A DNA stretch of 64,000 nt from Thermodesulfovibrio sp. 3462-1. GTDB lineage: Bacteria; Nitrospirota; Thermodesulfovibrionia; Thermodesulfovibrionales; Thermodesulfovibrionaceae. The stretch lies in contig NZ_CP144374.1 of assembly GCF_040451425.1 (NCBI RefSeq), forward strand, positions 963,501 to 1,027,500, written 5' to 3'. Both the position numbers and the translations under genes were made by a program. The number at the start of each line of letters is the position of its first letter. The first letter of the stretch is position 1. Below the pieces are notes generated by a model. It was not told where the DNA came from and ran no database searches. It saw nothing but the letters and a program-made list of their open reading frames with translations. Positions 37,845 through 48,320 of this stretch are shown here, piece after piece.

Positions 37845-39629
37845 TTAAATATCCAGCTTTATGTGTAATTCCTTCAATTGCCTTATATCAACCTCTGAAG
37901 GTGCTTCACTCAGTGGACAGAAAGCTTTCTGAGTTTTTGGAAAAGCTATAACATCTCTCAAAGAACTCGCTCCTGTCATAAGCATAACAAGTCTATCAAG
38001 CCCTAAAGCTATTCCTCCGTGTGGAGGTGCTCCATATCGTAAAGCTTCTACAAAAAATCCAAATCTCTTTTTAACTTCTTCATCTGAGATACCAAGTATC
38101 TTGAATATGTGCTGCTGAAGCTCTGATTTATGAATTCTAATACTTCCACCACCAAGCTCATAGCCATTAAGAACAATATCATAGGCTTTTGCTTTTATAT
38201 CTTTTACAGAACTCCGGGGGTCACAAAAAGCCTCATAAGACATTTTTAAAAGTTTTTCAATATCTTCATCCTTAGGAGATGTAAAGGGATGATGCATGCT
38301 TACAAATCTTTTTTCCTCCTCACTCCATTCAAACAAAGGAAAATCAACTATCCACGCAAAGCAAAATCCTTCTCTTTTTATTTGAGCTTTATCAGCAATT
38401 TCAAGCCTGAGTCTTCCTAAGACCTCATTAGCTACTGAATTTGTATCAGCGACAAAAAGCATCAGGTCTCCCTGGTCTGCACCTACTTTTTTAGCAATTT
38501 CTTTAAGAGTTTCCTCGGAGAAAAATTTGACAATTGGAGATTCAAATCCCTGTTTAACCTTAATCCATGCAAGTCCTTTTGCACCAAAAGACTGAGCCAA
38601 AGCTACGAGTTTATCTATTTCACTACGAGAGGCTGACGCAAATCCCTTTGCACATATCGCCTTTACAGCTCCACCTTTTAAAGCTGCATCAAGAAAGACT
38701 TTAAATTGACAGTCTTTTACAAGCTCCTTTACATCGTAAATTTCCATACCAAATCTTAAGTCCGGTTTATCTGTGCCATATCTATTCATTGCTTCTTCAT
38801 AAGTAAGTCTTCTGAAAGGTATTTCAATTTCAACAGATAGAACTTCTTTAAAACATTTAAAAAGCATTTCTTCAACGATATTTAAAATATCCTCGATCTC
38901 AACAAAAGACATCTCAAGGTCAATCTGAGTAAATTCTGGCTGACGGTCTGCTCTCAAGTCTTCATCTCTAAAGCAACGGACAATTTGAAAGTATCTGTCA
39001 AATCCTGACATCATAAGAATCTGTTTAAAAAGCTGAGGTGATTGAGGAAGAGCATAAAATGTTCCTGGATTAAGTCTGCTTGGAACAAGAAAATCTCTTG
39101 CCCCCTCTGGTGTAGACTTTGTAAGCATTGGTGTTTCTATCTCAAGAAATCCCTGAGCATCAAGAAAATTTCTTATTGACATTGTTACTTTGTGTCTTAT
39201 AAAAAAGTTTCTCTGCATTTCTGCTCTGCGAAGGTCAAGATAACGATATTTTAATCTTAGAAGTTCTGTTGTCTCCGATGCCTCATCAAGCTGAAATGGT
39301 AAAGGCTTTGAAGTAGATAAAATCTCAAACTCTGAAGCCCAGAGCTCCACATTGCCTGTAATAAGATCTGGATTTTCAGTTCCTTCTGGTCTTCTTCTCA
39401 GAATACCTTTTACAGAGATAACATACTCAGTTCTTAAATTATGAGCTTTTTTATGTGTTTGCGGGGAAATTTCAGGACTGAACACTACTTGGATGATTCC
39501 TGTTCTATCACGAAGATCAATAAAAATTAATCCACCGTGATCTCTTCTCCGAAAAACCCATCCGCATAGTCTCAATTCACTGCCAATTTCTTCTTCTTTA
39601 ACTTCAGCACAGTATTTATCGCGAAACAT
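37845..39629 (-). CDS. aspS: aspartyl-tRNA synthetase, bacterial type
   Basis: Class II synthetase of 594 residues. It has an N-terminal OB-fold anticodon domain ([31 protein letters not shown]), class II motif 2 near [18 protein letters not shown], the bacterial GAD insertion (about 300-400) and motif 3 [27 protein letters not shown]. With gatA and gatB in the same window the enzyme may be non-discriminating and also load tRNA-Asn with aspartate, but this depends on whether asnS is absent from the genome. The ATG has a GAGGAG site. It heads a unit that continues into three signalling genes. Confidence 0.96.
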   Translation of the reverse strand: MFRDKYCAEVKEEEIGSELRLCGWVFRRRDHGGLIFIDLRDRTGIIQVVFSPEISPQTHKKAHNLRTEYVISVKGILRRRPEGTENPDLITGNVELWASEFEILSTSKPLPFQLDEASETTELLRLKYRYLDLRRAEMQRNFFIRHKVTMSIRNFLDAQGFLEIETPMLTKSTPEGARDFLVPSRLNPGTFYALPQSPQLFKQILMMSGFDRYFQIVRCFRDEDLRADRQPEFTQIDLEMSFVEIEDILNIVEEMLFKCFKEVLSVEIEIPFRRLTYEEAMNRYGTDKPDLRFGMEIYDVKELVKDCQFKVFLDAALKGGAVKAICAKGFASASRSEIDKLVALAQSFGAKGLAWIKVKQGFESPIVKFFSEETLKEIAKKVGADQGDLMLFVADTNSVANEVLGRLRLEIADKAQIKREGFCFAWIVDFPLFEWSEEEKRFVSMHHPFTSPKDEDIEKLLKMSYEAFCDPRSSVKDIKAKAYDIVLNGYELGGGSIRIHKSELQQHIFKILGISDEEVKKRFGFFVEALRYGAPPHGGIALGLDRLVMLMTGASSLRDVIAFPKTQKAFCPLSEAPSEVDIRQLKELHIKLDI

Positions 39630-39713
39630 TTCTCCTCCTCGGAATTGATTTCATAAATTTTTATTATAGCAAAACAAATATATCCAATAAAAATCGGATA
39701 CTGCTATTTAAAA

Positions 39714-39961
39714 TTGCCATTTGAAAATTACTGTCTTGAGCGACTGCAGCGTTTTTTAGTAACAGTTCTTAACGAAGCTAAGTGTGCACATCCGCCTTTC
39801 GTTCAAGAACTCTCTCAAAAGGAGTTTTTACCTTTTTCTTGACACCGTGTTGTCCTTGCATCCCTTGTGGGTGCGAAAAGGAATCTGTTTAGGAGAAAGC
39901 ACGCATATGAGCGGTTACTAAGATATCCCATTTTGAATAGATTTTTATATGAGGCAATTCG
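39714..39961 (+). mobile_element. mosaic intergenic repeat, copy 2
   Basis: This fills most of the 375-bp aspS-tpiA gap. 39816-39885 is identical over 70 bp to copy 1; 39891-39957 matches copy 3 at 61/67 positions; the right end GAGGCAATTCG is shared by all copies. A degenerate left terminal repeat (TTGCCATTTGAAAATTA) may lie at 39714. The extra left part (39755-39810) contains an inverted repeat GTTCTTAACGAA ... TTCGTTCAAGAAC. No coding potential. Confidence 0.7.
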
Positions 39962-39966
39962 AGTAT

Positions 39967-39996
39967 TTGACTAAAATGAACTAATTTAATTATACT
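39967..39996 (+). promoter_or_regulatory. sigma70 promoter of tpiA, predicting a leaderless mRNA
   Basis: TTGACT (39967-39972), 18-bp spacer, TATACT (39991-39996). Transcription would start at about 40003-40005, on the tpiA ATG (40005), and no ribosome site precedes that ATG. The -35 begins 5 nt after repeat copy 2. Confidence 0.72.
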
Positions 39997-40004
39997 TTTA
40001 AATT

Positions 40005-40766
40005 ATGCGAACGAAATTTTGCGTTGCCAACTGGAAAATGCATAAAACTGTTAAGGAAGCATTAGCATTTCTTCAAGATTTTATTCCATTAGTTGATGAA
40101 ATAAATGATAGAGAAATCGGCATTGCTCCTACATTTGTATGCCTTGAAAGTATTGGAAATGCATTAAAAGATACAAATATAAAGCTCTGTGCACAAAATG
40201 TCTTTTATGAAAAAAAAGGAGCTTATACAGGCGAGATTTCTCCAATTATGCTTAAGGATTTAAATGTTGAATATGTTATTATTGGTCACTCTGAAAGAAG
40301 AAAGTATTTTTATGAAACAGATGAAATAATAAATCGTAAAATTAAAGCTTGCATTGATGAAAAATTAAATGTAATTTTCTGTATTGGTGAAACAATTGAA
40401 GAAAGACAATCAAATAAAACCTTTGATGTTTTAAAAAGACAGATAGAAAAAGGTCTTGAAAATATTAACAATCCTGATGCTCTGGTTTTAGCCTATGAGC
40501 CTGTATGGGCAATTGGCACAGGTATGGTAGCTTCTCAGGCTCAGATTGAAGAAGCCCATGCATTTATTCGCTCTCAATTAAAGGAACTTTATTATGAAAA
40601 GGCTGATATGATTAGAATACTTTATGGTGGAAGTGTGACTCCTGAGAATATTTACTCTATAATGAATACAGAAAATGTTGATGGTGTTTTAGTTGGTGGA
40701 GCAAGCCTTGATCCTGTAAAATTTGCCAGAATTGTAAGATATGAAGAACAAAGGAGGAATGAATGA
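40005..40766 (+). CDS. tpiA: triosephosphate isomerase
   Basis: TpiA interconverts dihydroxyacetone phosphate and glyceraldehyde 3-phosphate. The 253-residue barrel has NWKMHKTVKEAL (catalytic Lys), YVIIGHSERRKYFYE (His), VLAYEPVWAIGTGMVA (Glu) and phosphate-binding YGGSVTPEN and VGGASLD. The ATG has no Shine-Dalgarno sequence and lies 8 nt after the -10 hexamer. The stop overlaps the secG start by 4 bp, a tpiA-secG pairing common in bacteria. Confidence 0.97.
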   Translation: MRTKFCVANWKMHKTVKEALAFLQDFIPLVDEINDREIGIAPTFVCLESIGNALKDTNIKLCAQNVFYEKKGAYTGEISPIMLKDLNVEYVIIGHSERRKYFYETDEIINRKIKACIDEKLNVIFCIGETIEERQSNKTFDVLKRQIEKGLENINNPDALVLAYEPVWAIGTGMVASQAQIEEAHAFIRSQLKELYYEKADMIRILYGGSVTPENIYSIMNTENVDGVLVGGASLDPVKFARIVRYEEQRRNE

Positions 40767-41077
40767 AAACACTACTTTTAACTTTTCATATAATATTGTG
40801 TATTGTTATGATTGCTGTTGTATTGCTTCACAGAGGCAAAGGGGCAGAACTAGGACCTGCTTTTGGAGGAGGTTCATCTCAAACGCTTTTTGGACCAAGA
40901 GGTGCAACTACATTTCTCAATAAAATAGCAACAATTGTAGCTGTGTTGTTTATGCTTTCATCATTCTTTCTGACTTATATTACTACAAAATCAAAGTCTA
41001 TTGTGTCGGATGTAAAGGTTCCAGTTCAAACTCAGCCAGCACAACCGCCTTCAGGAGAACAACCTCAACAAAAATAA
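40763..41077 (+). CDS. secG: preprotein translocase subunit SecG
   Basis: 104 residues: two membrane segments (LLLTFHIILCIVMIAVVLLH and IATIVAVLFMLSSFFLTYI) flank the SecG loop GAELGPAFGGGSSQTLFGPRGATTFLNK, followed by a proline- and glutamine-rich tail. SecG assists the SecYEG channel. AAAGGAGG precedes the start, which overlaps tpiA by 4 bp; the next gene begins at the base after the stop. Confidence 0.94.
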   Translation: MKTLLLTFHIILCIVMIAVVLLHRGKGAELGPAFGGGSSQTLFGPRGATTFLNKIATIVAVLFMLSSFFLTYITTKSKSIVSDVKVPVQTQPAQPPSGEQPQQK

Positions 41078-42667
41078 ATGATAAAAAAATATTGTAACGT
41101 TGTTGTCTTTATAATATTGCTTTTTATTTTTTCTTGTGAAAAAGCTCCTAATATAAAAGAACCCTTTTCATTAACCTCTGCTTCATCAGCAGATGCAAAA
41201 AGACTTCTTCCTCTTTTTGCCTCAGATTCTGCAAGCGCTGACATAAGTGGAAAGATTTTTAATGGACTTACAAAGTATGATAAAAATTTAAACATAGTTG
41301 GAGACCTTGCTGAAAGCTGGACAATATCAAAGGATGGTAAAGAAATAATTTTCCATTTACGAAAAGGAATTAAATGGCATGATGGAGTAGAATTTTCAGC
41401 AGATGATGTTGTTTTTACATACAAAGCTATCACTGACCCCAAAAATCCTACACCTTACAGCAGCACTTACGGTCCTGTAAAAGAAGTTAAAGCTCTTGAT
41501 AAATATACTGTAAAAGTAGTTTATGAAAAACCATTTGCACCTGCACTGGAATCCTGGGGAATGGGAATACTGCCAAAACATTTACTTGAAGGCAAAAACT
41601 TATTTAATTCACCATTAAACAGAATGCCTATTGGAACAGGACCATACAAAATGAAAGAATGGATAACAGGACAAATAGTAGTTCTTGAAAGAAACAACAG
41701 TTATTATGAAGGCAAACCTTTCTTTGAAAAATTTATCACAAGAATAATCCCAGATCCTTCCACAATGTTTCTTGAATTAAGATTTGGTGGCATAGATTTT
41801 ATGGGACTTAATCCTGCTCAGTATAAATATTATGGAGAAACCTCCTATTTTAAAAAATATTTCAATGTATACAGATATCCATCTTTTGGGTATACTTACA
41901 TAGGCTACAATCTAAAAGATCCTTTATTTTCAAATAAAGGAGTGCGACAGGCAATTGCCTATGCAATAAATAAAAAAGAAATAATTGAAGGAGTTCTGCT
42001 GGGATTTGGCACGCCTTGTACAGGACCTTTTCCACCCTCATCCTGGGCATTCAATCCAAATGTAAAGGATTTTGAATACAATCCTGAAAAAGCAAGAAAA
42101 ATTCTTTATGAAATTGGCTGGCGAACAGGCAGTGATGGAATTTTAATAAAAGATGGAAAAAGGTTCTCCTTTGTTTTACTCGTAAATCAGGGCAATGAAG
42201 CCAGGCTTAAGACTGCTCAAATACTAAAGGAACAACTTAAAAAAATAGGAATTGAGCTAAACATAAGAGTGCTTGAATGGCAAAGTTTTCTTGAACTTGT
42301 TACAAAAAGACAGTTTCAGGCAGTTCTGCTTGGCTGGTCTCTTTCCCGAGACCCTGATTTATATGATATTTTTCACTCCTCCAAAACAAAACCAGGAGAA
42401 TTTAATTTCGTAAGTTATAGCAATAAAGAAGTAGATCACCTTATTGAGAAAGCAAGAGAAACTCTGGACAGACAAGAAAGAAAAAAACTTTACTGGAGAA
42501 TTCATGAATTAATCACAGATGATCAACCTTATACATTTCTCTATGTACCTGATACGATAATTGCAGTAAACAAAAGAATAAAAGGAATTGAGCCAGCTCC
42601 TGCAGGAATATGGCATAATTATATTTTCTGGTATGTGCCAAAAAATCGCATGGATTGGTATAATTAA
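41078..42667 (+). CDS. peptide ABC transporter substrate-binding lipoprotein (SBP_bac_5)
   Basis: 529 residues with a lipoprotein signal (MIKKYCNVVVFIILLFIFSC, cleavage before Cys20). The family 5 solute-binding fold shows GKIFNGLTKYDKNLNIVGDLAESW, FHLRKGIKWHDGVEFSADDVVFTY and a C-terminal segment around QPYTFLYVPDTIIAVNKRIKG. It would capture oligopeptides or similar ligands at the cell surface or in the periplasm. No permease or ATPase gene is adjacent, so it is an orphan binding protein or uses transporter parts encoded elsewhere. It follows secG with no gap. Confidence 0.88.
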   Translation: MIKKYCNVVVFIILLFIFSCEKAPNIKEPFSLTSASSADAKRLLPLFASDSASADISGKIFNGLTKYDKNLNIVGDLAESWTISKDGKEIIFHLRKGIKWHDGVEFSADDVVFTYKAITDPKNPTPYSSTYGPVKEVKALDKYTVKVVYEKPFAPALESWGMGILPKHLLEGKNLFNSPLNRMPIGTGPYKMKEWITGQIVVLERNNSYYEGKPFFEKFITRIIPDPSTMFLELRFGGIDFMGLNPAQYKYYGETSYFKKYFNVYRYPSFGYTYIGYNLKDPLFSNKGVRQAIAYAINKKEIIEGVLLGFGTPCTGPFPPSSWAFNPNVKDFEYNPEKARKILYEIGWRTGSDGILIKDGKRFSFVLLVNQGNEARLKTAQILKEQLKKIGIELNIRVLEWQSFLELVTKRQFQAVLLGWSLSRDPDLYDIFHSSKTKPGEFNFVSYSNKEVDHLIEKARETLDRQERKKLYWRIHELITDDQPYTFLYVPDTIIAVNKRIKGIEPAPAGIWHNYIFWYVPKNRMDWYN

Positions 42668-42671
42668 AATT

Positions 42672-43298
42672 ATGAAACTTTTTAAAATGACAGTTTCAGT
42701 TATAATTTTTTTAGCTTTACTCTTAATTCCCTATATATCAAATGCTCAAAATGCTCTAACAAAGCTTGAAAATGCCTATAAAAATATAAATGATGCAAGA
42801 GGAAATTTCACTCAAACAAGCCATATCAAAGAACTGAATAAAACCCAGCAATTCAGAGGCAAATTTTTTATAAAGGGAGATAAAGTAAGATGGCAATATA
42901 CTGGAGATTTCTCACAAACTATCTATCTCAATAACAAAACTCTCATTATCTATGACAAAAAAAGAAAACAGGCAATAATGAGTGAGTTTAGCGAAGAAAA
43001 ATATGGTCAACTTCCACTGGCACTTCTTAGCAGAATGGCAAACTTAAAGAAAGATTTTGAAGTTAACGAAAAATCAGAAACCACTGTGATACTCATCCCA
43101 AAAAGCAAAATGGGCAATATAAAAAGCATTGAGATAACAATTGCAGAGGGCGATTTTCCGATAAAATCAATGAAACTAATAGATATGCTGTCTAATACAG
43201 TAAAAATTGATTTCAGCGATGTTAAAATAAATACCTCTCTCAAAAACTCTCTATTCAAATTTAGACCAAATAAAGATGATACAGTTTTAAAATATTAA
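42672..43298 (+). CDS. lolA: outer-membrane lipoprotein carrier protein LolA
   Basis: 208 residues with a signal peptide ending about SNAQ. The LolA fold pattern is visible: TKLENAYKNINDARGNFTQTS, KTQQFRGKFFIKGDKVRWQYTGDFSQTIYLN and LIIYDKKRKQAIMSEF. LolA ferries lipoproteins across the periplasm, so a diderm envelope is implied. The start at 42672 is preferred over an earlier in-frame ATG at 42588, because only it places the signal peptide at the N-terminus and avoids an 80-bp overlap. Neighbouring lipoproteins in the window are its potential cargo. Confidence 0.85.
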   Translation: MKLFKMTVSVIIFLALLLIPYISNAQNALTKLENAYKNINDARGNFTQTSHIKELNKTQQFRGKFFIKGDKVRWQYTGDFSQTIYLNNKTLIIYDKKRKQAIMSEFSEEKYGQLPLALLSRMANLKKDFEVNEKSETTVILIPKSKMGNIKSIEITIAEGDFPIKSMKLIDMLSNTVKIDFSDVKINTSLKNSLFKFRPNKDDTVLKY

Positions 43299-43325
43299 AA
43301 AGTCCTATTCATCAGGAGGCATAAA

Positions 43326-44279
43326 ATGGCAAAAAAAAGAGTTGCTATAACAATGGGAGATCCAGCTGGAGTGGGTCCAGAGATTATTGTAAAAGCATTT
43401 GCTCAAGAAGACATTTATAAAATTTGTAATCCTCTTGTTATAGGAGACAGAAGCATTATAAAAGAGGTAATCAAAGTCATTGGCATGGATTTCGATCCTG
43501 ACAATATAGAAATATTAAATCTCAATGAAATACAAAATCCAAAAAAACTTATAAAAGGAGCACCTTCTCAGGAATCTGGCAGAGCCTCATTCTCTTACAT
43601 ACGGAAAGCTGTTGAGCTTTACAGGCTCGGAATAATTGATGCAATTGTTACATGCCCGATTACAAAGATAGCCCTGCGAATGGCTGGGCTGCCATGGCTT
43701 GGACACACAGACATGCTTGCAGAGCTTACTGAAACAGAAGATTATGCAATGGCTTTTTACAGTGAATCCCTGAAAGTAATCCTTACAACAATACATGTTC
43801 CGCTGAAAGATGTTCCACACTTAATAAAAAAAGAAAGAGTAATAAAAACAATATTTTTTGCAAAAAAAGCCTGCAATATGCTTCAAATAGAGAATCCTCG
43901 TATTGCAGTATGTGGACTTAATCCTCATGCAGGAGAAGAAGGAATTATGGGAAGAGAAGAAATTGATGAAATTACTCCTGCAATAAAAGAAGCAAAAGCT
44001 CTGGAAATAAATGTTTTTGGTCCTTATCCAGCAGACTCTGTTTTCTGGCGGGCATACAATGGCGAATTTGACATAGTTGTTGCCATGTATCATGATCAGG
44101 CATTAGCACCATTTAAACTCATTGCTTTTGACAAAGGAGTGAACTTTACAGTAGGGCTTCCATTTATAAGAACCTCTCCTGACCATGGAACAGCCTATGA
44201 TATAGCATGGCAGGGAAAAGCTACGCCTACAAGCCTCATTGAGGCTATTAAATTGGCTACAAGGATGGTGATAAAGTGA
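43326..44279 (+). CDS. pdxA: 4-hydroxythreonine-4-phosphate dehydrogenase
   Basis: PdxA oxidises 4-phosphohydroxy-threonine in the DXP-dependent pathway to pyridoxal phosphate. The 317-residue protein starts with TMGDPAGVGPEII and has CPITKIALRMAGLPWLGHTDMLAE, LNPHAGEEGIMGREE, AMYHDQALAPFKLIAFDKGVN and RTSPDHGTAYDIAWQGKA with the metal-binding histidines and acidic residues. AGGAGG precedes the ATG. The stop overlaps the GTG of the next gene by 4 bp. Confidence 0.96.
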   Translation: MAKKRVAITMGDPAGVGPEIIVKAFAQEDIYKICNPLVIGDRSIIKEVIKVIGMDFDPDNIEILNLNEIQNPKKLIKGAPSQESGRASFSYIRKAVELYRLGIIDAIVTCPITKIALRMAGLPWLGHTDMLAELTETEDYAMAFYSESLKVILTTIHVPLKDVPHLIKKERVIKTIFFAKKACNMLQIENPRIAVCGLNPHAGEEGIMGREEIDEITPAIKEAKALEINVFGPYPADSVFWRAYNGEFDIVVAMYHDQALAPFKLIAFDKGVNFTVGLPFIRTSPDHGTAYDIAWQGKATPTSLIEAIKLATRMVIK

Positions 44280-45376
44280 AACTCTTCAGTCCATTTGAAA
44301 TTAAAACAATTAAAATGCCCAACAGGATTGTTCGTTCTGCAACATATGAAAAAATGGCAGATGAGGACGGGTTTGTTACAGAACAATTGATAAATTTATA
44401 CGTAACGCTTGCTAAAGGTGGTGCTGGGCTAATAATTACTGGAAATGCTCTGGTCCATTTCTCTGGAAGAAGTGCTCCGAAAATGCTTTGTATTCACAAT
44501 GACTTTTACATTGACGGATTAAAAAAGTTAACCACAGCTGTTCATGAAGCAGGCGGAAGAGTTGTAATTCAACTTAATCATGGAGGAAGGCAGTGTGCTC
44601 CGCTTTTTCTTGGAGGAGCTCAGCCAGTAGCACCATCAGAAGTTTATGAGCCAGTTTATAAAGTAATGCCAAGACAGCTTACTCAGGAAGAAATATGGGA
44701 AATAATAGACTCCTTTGGTAAAGCAGCTTGCAGAGCCAAGGAAGCAGGATTTGATGGTGTGCAGATTCATGGTGCTCATGGATATCTTGTAAATCAGTTC
44801 CTCTCTCCCTATACAAATAGAAGAACTGACTACTGGGGTGGAGATGAAGAAAGAAGATTTCATTTTCTTGAAGAAGTTTACCTGAGTATAAGAGACAATG
44901 TAGGATATGATTGGCCAGTGCTGATAAAACTCAATGCCTGCGATTTTGTAGAAGGAGGACTAACCGTAGAGGAAAGTCTCAGAGTAGCAAAAAAACTTGA
45001 AAATATTGGAATTGATGCAATAGAAATTAGTGGTGGAATTGTACAGTCAAAACCCGAGGAAAGACCTGTTAGAACAGGAATTGACTCCCCTCAGAAAGAA
45101 GCCTATTTCAGAGAATTCTCAAGAGAATTCAAAAAAGAGCTCAAAGTTCCAATAATGCTTGTGGGCGGAATTCGCTCTCGCTCAGTAGCAGAAGAAATTT
45201 TACAGAAAAAAGAAGCAGACCTTATCAGTCTTTCAAGGCCTTTGATCCGAGAGCCTGATCTACCTAAAAAATGGATGGAAGGAAAAGAAACATCTGATTG
45301 TATCTCCTGTAACGGATGCATGAGATTTATAAAACTTGATTATGTTAAATGCACTCAACTTGAAAAAAAGAGGTAA
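44276..45376 (+). CDS. NADH:flavin oxidoreductase (Old Yellow Enzyme family)
   Basis: 366 residues of the FMN-dependent ene-reductase barrel: [63 protein letters not shown] and [15 protein letters not shown]. The C-terminus ends in [18 protein letters not shown], a four-cysteine CxxCxxC-x10-C motif like the iron-sulfur linker of 2,4-dienoyl-CoA reductases, but the FAD/NADH domains that normally follow are missing. It may therefore carry a cluster and take electrons from a separate partner. GTG start overlapping pdxA. Substrate unknown. Confidence 0.86.
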   Translation: MKLFSPFEIKTIKMPNRIVRSATYEKMADEDGFVTEQLINLYVTLAKGGAGLIITGNALVHFSGRSAPKMLCIHNDFYIDGLKKLTTAVHEAGGRVVIQLNHGGRQCAPLFLGGAQPVAPSEVYEPVYKVMPRQLTQEEIWEIIDSFGKAACRAKEAGFDGVQIHGAHGYLVNQFLSPYTNRRTDYWGGDEERRFHFLEEVYLSIRDNVGYDWPVLIKLNACDFVEGGLTVEESLRVAKKLENIGIDAIEISGGIVQSKPEERPVRTGIDSPQKEAYFREFSREFKKELKVPIMLVGGIRSRSVAEEILQKKEADLISLSRPLIREPDLPKKWMEGKETSDCISCNGCMRFIKLDYVKCTQLEKKR

Positions 45377-45423
45377 TTTGCTTTAATTTAATTGATAAAA
45401 ATTTTTTTAAAAGGAGGTTTGGT

Positions 45424-46878
45424 TTGGAGCTTCATAAATTAACAGTTGCTGAGCTTGCAGAAATGATTAATCGTGGAGAAGTAAGGCCCCACGAGATTTT
45501 AATAGATGTTTTTAAACGAATTCAGGAGGTTGAAGGAAAAGTTAAGGCATTTATTACATTAACTGTTGAGAAAGCCTATAACATGGCAAAAGATGCTGAA
45601 GATGCTATATTTTCAGGAAAAAGGAACATTTTAACAGGCATTCCCATAGCAGTCAAAGACAACATCTGCACAAAGGGAATTCTTACAACCTGTGCTTCAA
45701 AAATTCTTTATAACTTTCATCCACCCTATGAAAGTACAGTAACCTCAAGACTTCTTCAGCAAAGATATATACTTGTTGGTAAAACTAATATGGATGAGTT
45801 TGCAATGGGCTCATCTACTGAAAACTCAGGCTTTCACATAACAAAAAATCCATGGGATCTGGAAAGAGTTCCTGGTGGAAGCTCTGGTGGAAGTGCTGCA
45901 GCAGTTGCTGCTGATGAATGTATTGCAGCACTGGGTTCTGACACAGGTGGAAGTATCAGACAACCAGCCTCATTCTGCGGAGTTGTTGGATTAAAACCTA
46001 CTTATGGAAGAGTGTCTCGTTTTGGACTCGTTGCCTTTGCTTCTTCATTAGATCAAATAGGTCCCATTACAAAATGTGTTGCCGATGCTGCAATACTTAT
46101 GAATGTTATATCAGGATATGATGCTATGGATTCCACCTCTGTTCCAATTGAAACACCAAATTTCACAGAATACCTCAATAAGGACATTAAAGGATTTAAA
46201 ATAGGCATTCCTAAGGAATATTTCATAGAAGGAATGGACAAAGAAGTTGAAGAAAGAGTAATGGATGCAATAAAACATCTTGAATCTCTTGGTTGTATTC
46301 CTGTTGAGATTTCTCTTCCCAATACTGAATACACTGTTGCCACCTATTATTTGATTGCTACTTCAGAGGCTTCTTCAAATCTTGCAAGATATGATGGTGT
46401 AAAATACGGCTTGAGAGTGGAAGGCAGTGATTTACTTGACATGTACATGAAGACAAGATCAAGAGGATTTGGTTCTGAAGTAAAAAGAAGAATAATGCTT
46501 GGAACATACTCTCTTTCAGCTGGATACTATGAAGCATATTATAAAAAAGCCTTGCAGGTAAGAACCCTTATAAAACAAGACTTTGAAAAAGCCTTTGAAA
46601 AAGTTGATTTTATTATCACACCCACTGCACCAACGCCTGCGTTTAAAATCGGAGAGAAAATAGATGATCCTCTTCAGATGTATCTGTCTGATATTTTTAC
46701 AATTTCTGTTAATCTTGCAGGACTTCCTGCAATTTCAATACCCTGTGGATTCAGCATAAACGGACTTCCTGTAGGACTTCAGATTATTGGTAAACCTTTT
46801 GATGAAGCAGGAATACTTCAACTTGCCTATGCATATGAACAATCAACTCCATGGCATAAAATGAAACCAATTTTATAA
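45424..46878 (+). CDS. gatA: Asp/Glu-tRNA amidotransferase subunit A
   Basis: GatA releases ammonia from glutamine for amidation of mischarged Glu-tRNA-Gln or Asp-tRNA-Asn. The 484-residue amidase shows the catalytic triad region: GIPIAVKDN (Lys), [35 protein letters not shown] (both serines), and [12 protein letters not shown] near the end. The TTG start at 45424 is supported by AGGAGG 6 nt upstream and by the resulting typical N-terminus [10 protein letters not shown]. gatB follows after 10 bp; no gatC is found nearby. Confidence 0.96.
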   Translation: MELHKLTVAELAEMINRGEVRPHEILIDVFKRIQEVEGKVKAFITLTVEKAYNMAKDAEDAIFSGKRNILTGIPIAVKDNICTKGILTTCASKILYNFHPPYESTVTSRLLQQRYILVGKTNMDEFAMGSSTENSGFHITKNPWDLERVPGGSSGGSAAAVAADECIAALGSDTGGSIRQPASFCGVVGLKPTYGRVSRFGLVAFASSLDQIGPITKCVADAAILMNVISGYDAMDSTSVPIETPNFTEYLNKDIKGFKIGIPKEYFIEGMDKEVEERVMDAIKHLESLGCIPVEISLPNTEYTVATYYLIATSEASSNLARYDGVKYGLRVEGSDLLDMYMKTRSRGFGSEVKRRIMLGTYSLSAGYYEAYYKKALQVRTLIKQDFEKAFEKVDFIITPTAPTPAFKIGEKIDDPLQMYLSDIFTISVNLAGLPAISIPCGFSINGLPVGLQIIGKPFDEAGILQLAYAYEQSTPWHKMKPIL

Positions 46879-46888
46879 AGGAGTGAAA

Positions 46889-48319
46889 ATGCAATACGAA
46901 GCAGTAATAGGGTTAGAAGTTCATGCTCAGCTTTTAACTGAAAGTAAAATATTCTGTGGTTGCTCCACTAAGTTTGGAGCAGAACCTAATACACAAGTCT
47001 GTCCTGTTTGTCTTGGAATGCCTGGTGTGCTTCCTGTACTTAATAAGAAAGCTGTTGAATATACAATTAAAACAGGGCTTGCCATGAACTGCAGGATTGC
47101 TTCATACAGTAGATTTGCAAGAAAAAATTACTTCTATCCAGACCTTCCAAAGGGATATCAAATAAGTCAATATGAGCTTCCTTTATGTGAAGATGGATAT
47201 CTTGAGATAATAGTTGATGGTGAAAAAAGAAAAATCCGAATAAAAAGAATTCATCTTGAAGAAGATGCAGGTAAAAACATCCATGACCCTTCAGGATACA
47301 GCTTTGTTGACTTTAATAGAACTGGAGTTCCTCTTATGGAGATTGTTTCAGAACCTGACATAAGATCACCAAAAGAGGCTGCTTTGTATATGAAAAAATT
47401 AAGAGCAATTCTAAGATATCTTGGTGTCTGCGATGGCAACCTTGAACAGGGCTCACTTCGCTGTGATGCCAATGTTTCTGTAAGACCCTCAGGCTCTTCT
47501 GAATTTGGAGTGAAGACAGAGATAAAAAATATAAATTCATTTAAATTTGTTGAAAAAGCTCTTGAGTATGAAATAAAAAGACAGATAAAACTGCTGTCAA
47601 TGGGTGAAAAAATTATTCAAGAGACAAGACTCTGGGATGCACAAACCGGGACAACCCAGTCAATGCGTTCAAAAGAAGAAGCCCATGACTACAGATATTT
47701 TCCTGAGCCAGACCTTGTTCCTTTAATTGTTTCAGAAGAATGGATTGAAGCTATTAAAAAACAGATGCCTGAACTACCAGATCAAAAATTTGAAAGATTT
47801 GTAAAAGAATATGGTTTACCTCAGTATGATGCAGAAATCTTAACAGAAGAGAAAGCTCTGGCAGAATGGTTTGAAGAAGCTGTAAACTCAGGAGGAAACC
47901 CAAAGGAAGTAGCAAACTGGATTATGGTAGAACTTTTAAGATTGTTAAATGAAGACGGGAAAGATATTACAGAATGCAGTTTAACTCCTTCTAAACTGGT
48001 AGAACTTCTCGCATTAATTGAAAAAGGAATAATAAACAGAAACACAGCCAAAGATGTATTTGAAGAAATTTATAAAACTGGAAAATCAGCAGAAACAATA
48101 GTTAAGGAAAAGGGACTTACACAGATTTCTGACAGTTCTGTTATAATTGAAACAATTCGTGAAGTTATGGCAAAAAATCCAAAAGAAGTGGAAAGATTTC
48201 GTGCTGGAGAAGAAAAACTTATTGGATTCTTCGTGGGTCAGGTAATGAAGCTTACCAAAGGTAAAGCTAATCCAAAGTTAGTAAATGAACTTATTTTAAA
48301 AATCTTGAAAGAAGAATAA
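46889..48319 (+). CDS. gatB: Asp/Glu-tRNA amidotransferase subunit B
   Basis: GatB binds the mischarged tRNA and activates its carboxylate. The protein is 476 residues from the ATG at 46889, with [23 protein letters not shown]-like [43 protein letters not shown] and the C-terminal YqeY-like tail. The in-frame GTG at 46883 is less likely because the AAGGAG ribosome site (46878-46883) overlaps it. Operon with gatA and probably the mini-cytochrome. Confidence 0.96.
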   Translation: MQYEAVIGLEVHAQLLTESKIFCGCSTKFGAEPNTQVCPVCLGMPGVLPVLNKKAVEYTIKTGLAMNCRIASYSRFARKNYFYPDLPKGYQISQYELPLCEDGYLEIIVDGEKRKIRIKRIHLEEDAGKNIHDPSGYSFVDFNRTGVPLMEIVSEPDIRSPKEAALYMKKLRAILRYLGVCDGNLEQGSLRCDANVSVRPSGSSEFGVKTEIKNINSFKFVEKALEYEIKRQIKLLSMGEKIIQETRLWDAQTGTTQSMRSKEEAHDYRYFPEPDLVPLIVSEEWIEAIKKQMPELPDQKFERFVKEYGLPQYDAEILTEEKALAEWFEEAVNSGGNPKEVANWIMVELLRLLNEDGKDITECSLTPSKLVELLALIEKGIINRNTAKDVFEEIYKTGKSAETIVKEKGLTQISDSSVIIETIREVMAKNPKEVERFRAGEEKLIGFFVGQVMKLTKGKANPKLVNELILKILKEE

Positions 48320-48320
48320 T

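Noticed and set aside
39755..39826. Inverted repeat in the aspS-tpiA gap as a riboswitch or tRNA
   Set aside because: No tRNA cloverleaf or known riboswitch core is visible; it is better explained as part of repeat copy 2.
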